The notes: generated from the sequence alone by a model not told the origin. A stretch of DNA of 47,784 bases from Flammeovirgaceae bacterium (GCA_012032815.1 JAAUQD010000008.1:1-47784); one strand, 5' to 3'. Shown: positions 27,601 through 37,646, counted from the first letter of the stretch. Translations and numbers: made by a program.

Positions 27601-28913
27601 TTATCTCATCCTGATTCGCCAGTCCGTTGGATAGAGATTATTAATTCGATTTGGCAAAACATTAGCCCAACCTATTGGGTTTTCATGGTATCGTACAAGG
27701 TGGATGCCTGCCTTTGTTGAATTTATAGGAAAGCTCTCTTTTCTTAAATAACTCAACGCCTGTTCAAGGTCCAAATCAAGCGTGTTAAAAGCATCTTCAT
27801 TAATCTCCGTAGATAAGGCCAGGGCATGATCTGGAATTACTTTTGATTTCTTTATTGTTCCGATCTTCGTGCCCGCTGAAATCATTTTCAAATGTCGAAG
27901 TAAAATTTCAACCTCATTCCTAAATTCTATAGGTATAAACAGTAATGAATCGTTGTGTTGTCTGAATAGTTTTTCTTCAGGATTTAGAACCCAATCCTTT
28001 GCGACACCTGGCACGATTGAACTGAACGAATTTTTTCCAGTGGGTTTCAGCATGGGATCATTTTCGCTAACCTTTTTGCGACACACGGAAATAAAAAACC
28101 CTTCACCTTTTATTTTATGTGGGAAAAATCTGTAGCCTATCACGGAGTCTTTTGTAACCTTGTCCATACCCCAGCCGTCATGTAATGATAATTCTAAAAA
28201 TTCAGGATCTCTTTCGTTTGCAAAGTTAAGGAGGTTGTTTTCGTTTTCGTCCTCATTGTAGGTGCACGTACTGTAGATCAGTATGCCGCCAGGTTTGAGT
28301 GACGGCCAAATATTTTCAATAATCCGTTGCTGTCGTAAGGCGCATAGCCTTACATTTTCTAATGACCAGTGTGCCACGGACTCGGGATCCTTACGGAAAA
28401 GTCCTTCTCCGGAGCATGGAGCATCAACCAGAACGATGTCAAAAAAATTAGGAAGACCGTTAAAGTTTGCCGGGTCGTTGTTCGTGATAACTACATTCGG
28501 ATATCCCCACTTGGTCATATTCTCTTTTAGAATCGAAGTTCTTGATCGGATGACTTCATTAGATACAAGCAGGCTTTTATCATTAAGCAGACTGAGGAGA
28601 TGGGTGGATTTTCCGCCCGGAGCTGCACAGAGGTCAAGTGCGATAAGGCGCTTATTAAGATCCACGGTTTGCCGGATGGCAGTTTCTACAAACATTGAAC
28701 TGGCCTCTTGAGCATAGTAAGTTCCGGCATGAAATGCAGGATCAAGGGTGAATGAGTGGCGTTGTTTCAAGTAAAACCCAGGGTGCTCCATAGAACGTTT
28801 TCAAAATTGAAAGAATTGAATTTTTTTCTTGGATTAACCCTAATACTTGTTGGCGTTTCAAGTTGAAATGAAGAGATGAACTGGTCAAACTCATTATGGA
28901 GTCTGGCCTTCAT
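27601..28913 (-). CDS. RsmF/NOL1-NOP2-Sun-type RNA m5C methyltransferase (frameshifted N-terminus)
   Basis: SAM-dependent cytosine-5 RNA methyltransferase, probably acting on 16S rRNA. The catalytic domain has ALDLCAAPGGKSTHLLSLL (SAM site), VLVDAPCSGEGLF and IYSTCTYNEDENE with the two cysteines used in catalysis and release. A C-terminal domain follows (from about LKPTGKNSF to the end) as in YebU/RsmF proteins. The intact frame begins only at 28791, missing the usual N-terminus. Adding one base to the A4 run at 28773-28776 joins it to an upstream stretch with ETPTSIRVNPRKKF and NVLWSTLGFYLKQR, as in the family. ATG 28913 is used as start (437 residues). Homology-like codons extend slightly further without an ATG, so the exact start is unsure. 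Confidence 0.85.
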
Positions 28914-29000
28914 TGTCCGGATAAAATCTTCAGGTAAATTCAGGGTGATTTTTAATTAATCAATCAAATATTGACGATGATCCTTTAGTTTTGGTAAATT

Positions 29001-30276
29001 ATGAAAATGAAGTTTAACGCCAATGATCCGTCATTAAAGAGTTGGGTAGATGTTCCAAAAGATTCAGATTTTCCGATTCAAAACCTACCCTTGGTATCTT
29101 TAAGACAAGTTACCTTTCTCCTGTTGCCGGTGTGGCAATTGGAAATCATGTTCTTGATCTGGTCTATTTGCACGAACACGGATACCTGGACGGCATGGGT
29201 TTACCGCCCGGTATTTTCAATCAAAAATATTTAAATGATTTTATTGGATTGGGAAGAAAGAAAACTTCGGAGGTAAGAGAAAAAATTTCTGAACTACTCC
29301 GTGATGATCATTCGGAATTGGATGTAGCTGCCCGGGAATTGGCACTTATCGATCAATCGGAAGTTGAAATGTTACTGCCGGTTCAAATTCCAAATTATAC
29401 TGATTTTTATTCAAGCGAAGAGCATGCAACAAATGTTGGATCAATGTTTCGTGATCCAAAAATGCCTTGCTGCCGAATTGGAAACACCTTCCGGTTGGGT
29501 ATCACGGAAGGGCGTCTTCAATTGTAGTTTCAGGGACTTCCGTAAAGCGTCCCTCTGGACAGCTTAAAATGCAAGATTCTGACGCGCCTGTTTTCGGAGA
29601 ATCAAGAAAGCTGGACTTTGAATTGGAAATGGCATTTATTACATGTACCAATTCTGAATTAGGCTTACCGCTAAGCATTTCGAATGTTGAAAAGCATATT
29701 TTTGGAATGACTTTATTTAACGATTGGTCCGCCCGTGATATTCAGCAATGGGAATATGTCCCACTCGGTCCGTTTTTAGGGAAAAATTTCGCTTCCACGC
29801 TATCACCCTGGATTGTGACACTCGATGCGCTCGAACCTTTTCGGGTGGAAGGGGTTGCTCAGAATCCTGAAGTTCTCGACTATTTACGCTATCCCGGAAA
29901 AGGAAATTTTAATATTCAACTTGAGGTTTACATAAAAATAGATGGTCAAGAACCACAACTCATCAGCAAGTCAAACCATAAACACCTTTACTGGAATATT
30001 TTTCAGCAACTTGCACACCACACTGTTAATGGATGCAATATTCAAGTGGGTGATGTCTATGCTTCCGGGACAATCAGTGGTCCTACTCCGGATTCATATG
30101 GTTCAATGCTAGAAATTTCATGGAATGGCAAGAACCCGGTTAAACTCAAGGATAGTACTGAACGAACGTTTCTGAAGGATGGTGATACTATTATAATGAA
30201 AGGATTTGCTCAGAATGAAAAAGTACGGATTGGGTTTGGAGAGTGTATCGGAACAATAGTAGCAGACGGTAAATAA
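29001..30276 (+). CDS. fahA: Fumarylacetoacetase (two frameshifts)
   Basis: Last enzyme of tyrosine/homogentisate breakdown, splitting fumarylacetoacetate to fumarate and acetoacetate. The sequence runs through three frames. The first is MKMKFNANDPSLKSWVDV. One base is missing near 29091, restoring FGIFKTSYLSPVAGVAIGNH. A second is missing in the A-run at 29458-29462, restoring NALLPNWKHLPVGYHGRASS. The metal/active-site region follows with FELEMAFITC, FGMTLFNDWSARDIQQWEYV and PLGPFLGKNFASTLSPWIVT, and the end has DVYASGTISGPTPDSYGSML. The repaired length is 425 residues, as expected. A flavin reductase family gene starts after one base. Confidence 0.93.
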
Positions 30277-30277
30277 T

Positions 30278-31150
30278 ATGGTAGAAGTTAATCCTAAGGA
30301 AATACCGGTAGGCAAAATGCACAGTTATTTATTGGGTGCGGTAATTCCACGGCCTATAGCGTTTGCCAGCACAGTAGACTTACAGGGTAATGTAAACCTA
30401 AGTCCGTTTAGTTTTTTTAATGTGTTTAGTGCAAACCCACCCATTTTGATTTTTTCACCATCCAGACGCGGTAGAGACAATAGCACAAAGCACACCTATG
30501 AAAATGTTCTTGAAGTTCCTGAAGTGGTGATCAATATTGTGACATACAAAATGGTTGAGCAAGCTAGTTTGGCAAGCGTTGAATATGCAAAGGGAGTAAA
30601 TGAATTTGTTAAGGCAGGATTTGCAGAGGAAAAATCTAAAATAGTGAAACCACCGCGTGTCAGGGAATCACCCATCTCATTTGAGTGCAAAGTGAATGGC
30701 GTTATCCCCCTGGGTAAGGAGGGAGGCGCAGGGAATCTTGTTATTGCCGAAGTACTATTGATGCATATCAATGAAAATGTATTGGATGACGAAGGAAAGA
30801 TTGATCCTTATAAGTTGGATGCAGTTGCAAGAATGGGGGGTGATTTATATTCAAGAGCAAAAGGAGAGGTTTTTAAAGTTCCTAAACCAGTGAATTCCGT
30901 GGGTATTGGATTTGATAATATACCTGACCACATCAGGAAAAGTAACGTATTGACTGGGAATGATTTGGGACGGTTAGGCAATGTTGAACAACTTCCTTCC
31001 GGTAAACAAATTGAAGAATTTAGCGGGCGACAAGATGTGCAGGATGCCCATCAAATGGGTATCAAGGATGTTCATCGTTTGGCTCAGAAATTTCTAACCA
31101 GCGAGAAGGTTCTGGAGGCCTGGATGGTATTGCTGTCGAAAAATCACTAG
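30278..31150 (+). CDS. Flavin reductase family protein
   Basis: FMN-binding split-barrel protein of 290 residues. The flavin reductase-like domain covers about residues 10-200, with AVIPRPIAFASTVDLQGNVN, LSPFSFFNVFSANPPILIFS and EVVINIVTYKMVEQASLAS. A C-terminal extension (about 215-290) is helical. It starts one base after the fahA stop and is surely cotranscribed with it. In related genomes such a gene accompanies tyrosine or homogentisate catabolism, but its reaction there is not established. A role supplying reduced flavin or acting as an oxidoreductase is inference. Confidence 0.88.
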   Translation: MVEVNPKEIPVGKMHSYLLGAVIPRPIAFASTVDLQGNVNLSPFSFFNVFSANPPILIFSPSRRGRDNSTKHTYENVLEVPEVVINIVTYKMVEQASLASVEYAKGVNEFVKAGFAEEKSKIVKPPRVRESPISFECKVNGVIPLGKEGGAGNLVIAEVLLMHINENVLDDEGKIDPYKLDAVARMGGDLYSRAKGEVFKVPKPVNSVGIGFDNIPDHIRKSNVLTGNDLGRLGNVEQLPSGKQIEEFSGRQDVQDAHQMGIKDVHRLAQKFLTSEKVLEAWMVLLSKNH

Positions 31151-31239
31151 ATTTATTTAGGTTTTCGTTCTGCTGGCAAAGGATTCAGATTTCTCTGTAC
31201 CAAATCAAATTCTTGGATATTCTTAACCAATAGGTAGCT

Positions 31240-32987
31240 ATGAAACGATTAATTCTACTCTTATTGATTATTGTTGTGAGCACAACACTATATCAATTTT
31301 CATCAACTTCTACAGCACCTAATCCTCAAGATAAGCAATCAACATACAACTTTGCCGAAGGTTTAGGATTATGCGGAGTTACTAAAATTAAAAGTGTGCT
31401 TAAACTGATTGATACAACCAAGCAAATTGCCCCGCTGTTGGAAAATCTGGGTAGTTATACTTTTAAAGTATCCACATCCAATGAGTTGCGCAAAAATATT
31501 TTAATCAGGGATTGAATTTATATTATGGATTTAATCATTTGGAATCCTATCGCTCCTTTATGGAAGCAGCGAGACTTGATCCGCAGTTTGCCATGGCCTA
31601 TTGGGGACAGGCACTTGCATTGGGGCCGAATATCAATTCGCCCATGGATCCTGCAGATAATAAAGTTGTTTTTGCAGCGGTCCAAAAGGCGCTTCAATAT
31701 ATTTCGAATTCAACACCAATTGAGCAAGCATTGATTTTGGCTATATCTAAAAGATACATCAACGAAGCACCACAAGATCGAACTTCACTTGATGTTGCAT
31801 ATGCCAATTCTATGAAGGAGGCCGCTGCAAGTTTTAGTGATAATTTGGAAGTACTTACGCTTTTCGCTGAGGCGCAAATGGACTTGCATCCTTGGAATTT
31901 TTGGAATCGAGATGGAAGTCCAAAACCCTGGACGATGCAAACAGTGGAGTTAATCGAAAAGATTATAGGAATTAATCCATTGCACCCAGGAGCAAATCAT
32001 TTATATATTCATATTACGGAGGCATCAACGAATCCAGGGAGGGCAACCGCAAGCGCTGATCGGTTGGTTAACCTTGTACCAGGGGCTGGACACCTTGTGC
32101 ACATGCCATCGCATGTATATATAAGAACAGGGCGATATGAAGACGGTGTGCGTGTTAATCAAAAAGCGGTATTGGCTGATGAAGAGTATGTAACACAGTG
32201 TCGAGCGCAGGGAATTTATCCATTGGCCTATTATCCTCACAACTATCATTTTTTGTGGGCATGTGCTATGCTTTCAGGAAAGAATGAACTTTCAATATCA
32301 GCCGCTAATAAGCTGGCCGATGTAATTGATATTAGTCTGATGGGAAGCCCCGATTTAGCTACCCTTCAACACTATTACTCATCTCCTTTATATTCGATGA
32401 TCCGATTTGGGCAATGGAAGGATTTACTAAAAATCCCCCGACCAGAAGATTCGCTTTATTATGCTGCTGGAATATGGCAATTTGGTCAGGGATTAGCCCA
32501 ACTTCGAACTGGAGATAGGACAAAAGCGATGAATCATCTCCTGGAATTAGAAAAGCAGCTTATGAACCCAACACTGAACGAGCTAAAGATATGGGGGTTC
32601 AATTCTTTCGGTAATATTTTGGCAATAGGAGCCCATGTTTTAAGGGCGGAAATTGAAGCGCAAAATAGAAATTATACTACATCAATTTCCATCCTAAAAG
32701 AAGCTATAAAAATGGAAGATGCGCTCCTTTATCAAGAGCCTCCTGATTGGTTTTTACCAACACGCCAAATTTTAGGTGCGGTTTTACTTGAAGCGGACAT
32801 GGCAAAAGAAGCTGAGAAATATTTTCGGGAAGATTTAGCTGTTTTCCCCAGCAACGGATGGTCGTTGTTTGGGCTTTATCAAAGTTTGATGAAGCAGGAA
32901 AAAAGTGATGAGGGTCAGAAGGTTAAAGTTCAGTACGACTTGGCATTTAAATATGCTGATATTGAATTGACGGCTGCGAGATTTTAA
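31240..32987 (+). CDS. TPR-repeat exported protein (frameshifted)
   Basis: An exported protein of about 582 residues with tetratricopeptide-like helical repeats. The signal-like N-terminus is LILLLLIIVVSTTLYQF. The first frame ends SNELRKNILIRD. One added A in the run at 31492-31496 gives KKYFNQGLNLYYGFNHLESY, rejoining the long frame. The conserved family pattern is FNxGLNLxYGFNHxES..F.EAARLDPxFAMAYWGxALALGPNIN, followed by PWNFWNRDGSPKPWT and NPLHPGANHLYIHITEASTN with repeated HMPSHVYIRTGRYEDGVRVN. These histidine-containing motifs are unlike simple TPR and recur in a large uncharacterised bacterial family. No enzyme function is known to me. It converges on pdhB, sharing a TTAA stop. Confidence 0.85.
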
Positions 32988-33967
32988 GTGCTCTGGTACA
33001 TAACTTGTTTTACGGCCTTAACTGTACGCTCTACATTTGGTAGGATGGCATCAATCAGGGTAGGGGCGTAGGGAAGAGGAACATCCAAACTGTTGATTCG
33101 ATGAATAGGGGCATCCAGATAATCAAAGGCATGTTTTTGAATATGGTATGTAATCTCTGATGAGATCGCAGCAAGCGGCCAGGCTTCCTCAACAATAACC
33201 AGTCGGTTTGTTTTCTTGACCGATTCAACGACAGTTGTGTAATCAATAGGGCGAACAGATCTCAGGTCAATCACTTCAGCAGAAATATTTTCTTTTTCCA
33301 ACTCAGCTGCGGATGCCAACGCAACTTTCATAAATTTTCCAAAGGAAACGATGGTTACATCACTTCCTGCTCTTTTTATGTCGGCAGATCCTATAGGAAT
33401 AATGTATTCTTCTTCGGGTACTTCTCCCTTATCTCCATACATTAACTCTGACTCCATGTAGATAACAGGATCATCATCTCGAATAGAAGCCTTTAACAAA
33501 CCCTTCGCATCGTATGGATTTGACGGTACAACGACTTTAAGTCCGGGGCAATTGGCAAACCAATTTTCAAAATTTTGTGAGTGTTGTGAACTAAGCATAC
33601 CGGCATTTCCGGTTGGCCCTCTGAATACAATGGGAACATTGTATTGCCCTCCGGACATGGACATCATTTTTGCAGCACTGTTGATAATCTGATCAATAGC
33701 CACCAATGAGAAGTTGAACGTCATGAATTCAACGATAGGCCTGACTCCATTCATAGCCGCCCCAACACCAATACCGGCAAACCCCAACTCCGCAATAGGG
33801 GTGTCAATGACACGGTCCGGTCCAAATTCATCAAGCATGCCCTGGCTAACCTTATACGCTCCGTTATATTCTGCGACCTCCTCGCCCATCAGAAAGACCC
33901 TGGGGTCTCTCCTCATTTCTTCATTCATCGCCTCGCGCAAGGCTTCTCTAAATTGTATTTCTCTCAT
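32984..33967 (-). CDS. pdhB: Pyruvate dehydrogenase E1 component subunit beta
   Basis: Beta subunit of the thiamine diphosphate-dependent E1 of the pyruvate (or branched-chain 2-oxoacid) dehydrogenase complex. The 327-residue length is right. Family blocks are REALREAMNEEMRRDPRVFL, GEEVAEYNGAYKVSQGML, TPIAELGFAGIGVGAAMNG, RGPTGNAGMLSSQHSQNFE and a transketolase C-domain ending SLDVPLPYAPTLIDAILPN. The alpha subunit gene is not adjacent, so E1 subunits are encoded apart in this organism. It has its own promoter. Confidence 0.93.
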   Translation of the reverse strand: MREIQFREALREAMNEEMRRDPRVFLMGEEVAEYNGAYKVSQGMLDEFGPDRVIDTPIAELGFAGIGVGAAMNGVRPIVEFMTFNFSLVAIDQIINSAAKMMSMSGGQYNVPIVFRGPTGNAGMLSSQHSQNFENWFANCPGLKVVVPSNPYDAKGLLKASIRDDDPVIYMESELMYGDKGEVPEEEYIIPIGSADIKRAGSDVTIVSFGKFMKVALASAAELEKENISAEVIDLRSVRPIDYTTVVESVKKTNRLVIVEEAWPLAAISSEITYHIQKHAFDYLDAPIHRINSLDVPLPYAPTLIDAILPNVERTVKAVKQVMYQST

Positions 33968-33993
33968 GATGTAAATTCCCCGATCGAAGGGGG

Positions 33994-34024
33994 CAAAAAT
34001 AAGGGGTATCGACTAATGAACAAA
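33994..34024 (-). promoter_or_regulatory. Promoter of pdhB
   Basis: On the minus strand TTTG (34024-34021), a 19-base spacer, then TATTTTTG (34001-33994) followed by CC, both matching the Bacteroidota consensus. The ATG at 33967 lies 26 bases downstream. Confidence 0.65.
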
Positions 34025-34047
34025 GTAAGTTTGAGATGTATACAAAC

Positions 34048-34073
34048 AAAAAACCCTCCACATGGAGGTTTTT
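34048..34073 (-). terminator. Rho-independent terminator of the OmpA/TPR gene
   Basis: Read on the minus strand: CCTCCA, two-base loop, TGGAGG, then G and a T-run of six. It sits 18 bases after the stop at 34092 and just upstream of the pdhB promoter. Confidence 0.75.
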
Positions 34074-34091
34074 AAGTGATTCCAATTTTCT

Positions 34092-35861
34092 TTATTTCAA
34101 CGCGTTTCTGAACGAATCGCTGGTTGCCCACTTTGTAAACTCAAGATCAGCAAGTGCTTTCTCCTTCAAAGCAGGATCAATTTTTACAGCGTTGGTTAGA
34201 TTGCTTACAACCGCATCTCCATTTCCAGAACGCGCAGCTGCAACGGCTGCGCCATAATGCGCAAGTCCGAATTGACCGTTTTTATTAATAGACTCATTAA
34301 AAGAAGATGCTGCATTTGCATAATCCTTGTTTAGCAATTGAGCTAATCCCTTGTTGTAAAGGTTAATGTAGGTATCTGTTGCTGATGAAGTAGAGCGAAC
34401 AGCATTGCTATAATCTGCTTTGTAAATTTCAGAAGCACCTTTTACTCCATTAACTCCCCGGGTAACGTCACTGCTGGCTCCAGACAATGCTTTATTAGCA
34501 TAGCTGTTTGCTTTGTAGGGATTGCCCATCATAAGGGAAACGCTGGCGAGGTTAGCATTAACTTCAGAGCCTTCTTTAATTTTTGCGGCAATATCTAACT
34601 GAGCCTGGGCCTGGTTTGCATAATCGCTCATTTTTGAAGGATTAGCCATGGCCATAGCAATGTACACTGCACCTAAATTATTATGGGCATTCCAGTTTGT
34701 ACCCTTCTTTGTTGCTGCCTTATAAATTGCTTCTTTTTCTTCGAGAGATGGAGTTAAAGTGGCTGAATACATCAATTCTTCAAATGATAAAGCTTCCATG
34801 TCACCTCCCTGTGCGATTTGCTTTGCTAATACAGAAATCTCAGCATCTGTCTTTTTAATTTTTAAAGTTAAAATTTCAGTTTTTGCAGTTCTCAGGCCAG
34901 GATATACATCATTAAATACCTTCTTATACGTAGGAAGTTTCTTCATTTGATTTTCCTGATCTTCAAAAGAACCGCCACCATTAACGATATTCAGGTATGC
35001 TGATTTTTCATCGGATGTAATTCCTTCATATTTGGCTAAGGAAGCCTTGAATTCATTCCAATCTAAAGAGATAGGCTTAAGAATAAACTTTATCGAATCC
35101 GCCTTGCCTTTGTAATCATATTTCTTCATTTGATCGCGATAATACTTCTCGATCACTTTAGCGCGCTCTTCAGAAAGGCGAGTGTTGATACGTTCAGCTC
35201 CTTCTGGTGAGTGAGTACCCGTGATGGTGACCGTGCGAGTCACATTCTTTGCTGCAATAAAGGCATCAAGTTGCTTACCTTTTTCGCTTGCTGTTTCAGA
35301 CCTTCTGAGAACAGATTTTCCCCGTTCAAAAATGAAATCAGGGATAATCACCGGGATAATCTCTTCCTGGTTGTTGTAACCATGATTAGCATAAGCTGCG
35401 AAGTAGGAGTTTTGAACCAGTTTTGAAGTTGTGATCAAACCTGTAGCTACAGGCAAACGTGGAGTTACTTTAGTCTTCGTGCCCTTTTTGGCTACGCCTT
35501 CAACTTCAAGTGTTCCTATATTGTAGGCTGGTTGATATGGAAAAGAGAATGATTTAGTAATTTTTGGCTGCTCTACGCTGCTGTTGGGAAAATCTTCAGC
35601 CTTGAAAACAATCGGATCAAGACCAAGTTCATTATCTCCATACTTATAAAAAGAGTTGGCAGAATACTCAGTACCCTTTTTCAACATCTTCACAGGCAGG
35701 TTTGCAGACATTTCGAAGTCCACAGTATCTTTATGCACTTCCAAAGGGTTAGGGGTTGCGGTCAGGTTCTGATCTTTGGCCATTTTGATCATTGAAGGCA
35801 GTGTACAACCTGTAAATGATACTGCGCCAATGATAAATAGTGCGTAGATAAGTTTTCTCAT
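34092..35861 (-). CDS. OmpA-like and TPR-repeat lipoprotein
   Basis: A 589-residue lipoprotein (lipobox AVSFTGC at about residue 19). The N-terminal half is beta-rich (residues about 30-190). It is followed by an OmpA/MotB-like segment with FIFERGKSVLRRSE, ITGTHSPEGAERINTRLSEE and RAKVIEKYYRDQM (about 200-260), resembling the peptidoglycan-binding fold. The C-terminal half (about 380-589) is a run of TPR-like helical pairs (NAHNNLGAVYIAMAM, VNANLASVSLMMGNPYKANS, NLYNKGLAQLLNKDYANAAS). This layout suggests an outer-membrane lipoprotein linking to the cell wall, known in Bacteroidota, some near type IX secretion genes. Function here is not demonstrated. It has its own promoter and terminator. 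Confidence 0.82.
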   Translation of the reverse strand: MRKLIYALFIIGAVSFTGCTLPSMIKMAKDQNLTATPNPLEVHKDTVDFEMSANLPVKMLKKGTEYSANSFYKYGDNELGLDPIVFKAEDFPNSSVEQPKITKSFSFPYQPAYNIGTLEVEGVAKKGTKTKVTPRLPVATGLITTSKLVQNSYFAAYANHGYNNQEEIIPVIIPDFIFERGKSVLRRSETASEKGKQLDAFIAAKNVTRTVTITGTHSPEGAERINTRLSEERAKVIEKYYRDQMKKYDYKGKADSIKFILKPISLDWNEFKASLAKYEGITSDEKSAYLNIVNGGGSFEDQENQMKKLPTYKKVFNDVYPGLRTAKTEILTLKIKKTDAEISVLAKQIAQGGDMEALSFEELMYSATLTPSLEEKEAIYKAATKKGTNWNAHNNLGAVYIAMAMANPSKMSDYANQAQAQLDIAAKIKEGSEVNANLASVSLMMGNPYKANSYANKALSGASSDVTRGVNGVKGASEIYKADYSNAVRSTSSATDTYINLYNKGLAQLLNKDYANAASSFNESINKNGQFGLAHYGAAVAAARSGNGDAVVSNLTNAVKIDPALKEKALADLEFTKWATSDSFRNALK

Positions 35862-35893
35862 GGATTTTTCTTTAGGGTTATTAAAACGAGTTG

Positions 35894-35925
35894 CAAAGGT
35901 ACATTTTCATGCCTTTTTTTACAAT
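35894..35925 (-). promoter_or_regulatory. Promoter of the OmpA/TPR lipoprotein gene
   Basis: On the minus strand ATTG (35925-35922), a 20-base spacer, then TACCTTTG (35901-35894) followed by C. The -7 box is a full match and the -33 box is partial. The ATG at 35861 lies 32 bases beyond. Confidence 0.6.
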
Positions 35926-35976
35926 ATAACGCAAAAAAATAAGTTTTGGGCTACACTTCAAAGCTATCACTCTGTG

Positions 35977-35984
35977 TATATTTG
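35977..35984 (+). promoter_or_regulatory. -7 promoter box for the PspC-like gene
   Basis: TATATTTG followed by CA, a full TAnnTTTG match on the plus strand, 66 bases before the PspC-like ATG. No correctly spaced TTTG was found. Confidence 0.35.
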
Positions 35985-36050
35985 CAATTGATATTTTTTT
36001 TTCGTTTAGCGGCCTTTTGGCTGGGTAAATCACGTTTTCAAGTTTGTTAA

Positions 36051-36278
36051 ATGAACAATTTAGTACAACGTATTCAGGCATTTTTTGAAGAACACGCATT
36101 TGGCGTGTGTACTCGATTAGGTGAAAAGCTGGGAATGGCTACGTCCAGTATCCGGTTAACCTTTATATATGCTTCTTTTCTTACGTTTGGATCTCCGGTA
36201 ATTATTTATCTGGCCCTTGCCTTTATCATGAACATTCGTAAGCACCTGAGGAAAAGAAGCACTATCTGGGATTACTGA
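36051..36278 (+). CDS. PspC-domain small membrane protein
   Basis: A 75-residue protein: an N-terminal amphipathic helix (LVQRIQAFFEEHAFGVCTRL), a PspC-like GEKLGMATSSIRLTFIYASF segment, one or two membrane-spanning stretches (to about residue 65) and a basic end. PspC domains in larger proteins sense or respond to membrane stress. Short single-domain forms are common in Bacteroidota with no known target. Its 3' end overlaps the convergent glycosyltransferase gene by 17 bases. Confidence 0.72.
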   Translation: MNNLVQRIQAFFEEHAFGVCTRLGEKLGMATSSIRLTFIYASFLTFGSPVIIYLALAFIMNIRKHLRKRSTIWDY

Positions 36279-37288
36279 AATCCAGATCTTTAAATTTCTT
36301 TCTACCCAAAATATAAAAATCGTACACCAACGATCGCGGATAAATTAATCCCGCTGGGTATACCTTGGAAAGACCTGCAGAATTTCTTTTCTTCAGATCG
36401 CCAGATAGTCGAAATATCCAACTGCTATGCGCTTTGATCACAGCCAGGCTGTGGAAAAGAGATCCACTTAAAAGAAATTTCAAAGCAGCAATCCAGTCCA
36501 TGATAATGCGAACCGGTAACTTCCACCACAACTGTGAAAAGGGCAGATGTTTTACAATTAGACTAAGCCCATTCCTGAAATTATAGTAGGTCTTTCGTGG
36601 ATTTACACTAGACAGGGTACCCCCCGCCAACATGGTAAACAAGGCTCTGTCCTGTAAACAGGACATTGAACCCTTTGTGGTGAATTCTCCAGCAAAGGTC
36701 AATCTCTTCCATGTGGGCAAAAAAATCATCATCCAGTCCGTTTAGCTCATGGAACAAGTCTGATCGAATCATCATGCACGCGCCTGAAGACCAAAAAATT
36801 GGGACATCATCATTAAATTGCCCGGTATCTTCTTCAACTTCACTAAAAACTCTCCCCCTGCAGAAAGGATATCCCAACGCATCGACAAAACCACCGCCTG
36901 CTCCGGCATAATCAAATTTGTTTTTGTTGGAATAGGATAGAATTTTTGGTTGCATAGCACCAATGGAAGGATCGGACTCCATCTTCGTCAGCATGGGAGT
37001 TAACCAGTTTTGAGTTACCTCAACATCTGAATTAAGCAAAACGAAATATTTTGTATTTATATGGCGTAGTGCAAAGTTGTACCCCCCTGCAAATCCCAGG
37101 TTTTGCTGTATCGGAATACGTTCAATAGATGGAAATAATTTTTCAAGTATATTCAGCGAATCATCTGTTGAATTATTGTCGGCTACAATGATCCGGGCAT
37201 TATCACTGTATTGAATAACGGATGGAAGAAATTTAGTAAGAAACTCCCGACCATTGTAGTTTAAAATGACGACAGCAACTTGTGTCAT
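36262..37288 (-). CDS. Family 2 glycosyltransferase (frameshifted)
   Basis: GT-A fold glycosyltransferase, family 2, probably for envelope polysaccharide. The N-terminus is VAVVILNYNGREFLTKFLPS with IIVADNNSTDDS (nucleotide-sugar site). YFVLLNSDVEVTQNWL carries the DxD-type motif. FWSSGACMMIRSDLF and FFAHMEEIDLCWRIHHKGFN give the acceptor/catalytic region. The first frame stops at 36608 after HVGGGYPV. Removing one C from the C6 run at 36620-36625 rejoins GGTLSSVNPRKTYYNFRNGL and a hydrophobic C-terminal part. The repaired length is 341 residues. It is the only break in the window best explained by an added base. The start overlaps the ybaB stop by 4 bases. Confidence 0.88.
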
Positions 37289-37620
37289 CCCATCATGCCA
37301 CTTAAATCTAGTCCTGGAATATTTGGGATTAATCCCTCTGTACTTTTTTTCAACTCTTCTTTGGCTAGGATCTCTGCTTCTTCCGTTGCTTTATTGACTG
37401 CCGCAACAACAAGATCCTGAACCATAACCTTATCATCTTCCTTTAGGATAGAGGGATCAATGTCAAGACTAACCAACTGTTTTTTTCCGTTAACAACCGC
37501 TTTTACCAGTCCTGCTCCTGACTCGCCACTTGCTTTAACATGTACTAATTTGTCTTGTGCTTCTTTGAGTCGGGCTTGCACTTCTTTCATTTTGCCCATC
37601 ATTTTCATCATGTCTATCAT
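37285..37620 (-). CDS. YbaB/EbfC family nucleoid-associated protein
   Basis: Small DNA-binding, dimeric nucleoid-associated protein of 111 residues. The N-terminal methionine-rich helix (MMKMMGKMKEVQARLKEAQD), the central strands (VVNGKKQLVSLDIDPSIL) and the C-terminal helix (DLVVAAVNKATEEAEILAKE) match the YbaB fold. The C-terminus GLIPNIPGLDLSGMMG is usual for the family. It overlaps the glycosyltransferase start by 4 bases and follows the type IX cargo gene on the same strand. Confidence 0.93.
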   Translation of the reverse strand: MIDMMKMMGKMKEVQARLKEAQDKLVHVKASGESGAGLVKAVVNGKKQLVSLDIDPSILKEDDKVMVQDLVVAAVNKATEEAEILAKEELKKSTEGLIPNIPGLDLSGMMG

Positions 37621-37646
37621 GGCGTGCGTCTTATTAAGATTCAGCG

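Noticed and set aside
27135-27614. Open frame of 159 codons antisense to the valS start
   Set aside because: It overlaps the well-supported valS coding region and promoter, and shows no start signal or family pattern.
29001-30276. Programmed frameshifting in fahA or other broken genes
   Set aside because: No slippery heptamer with a downstream structure was evident, breaks occur in many unrelated genes, and all are repaired by simple indels mostly in homopolymers.
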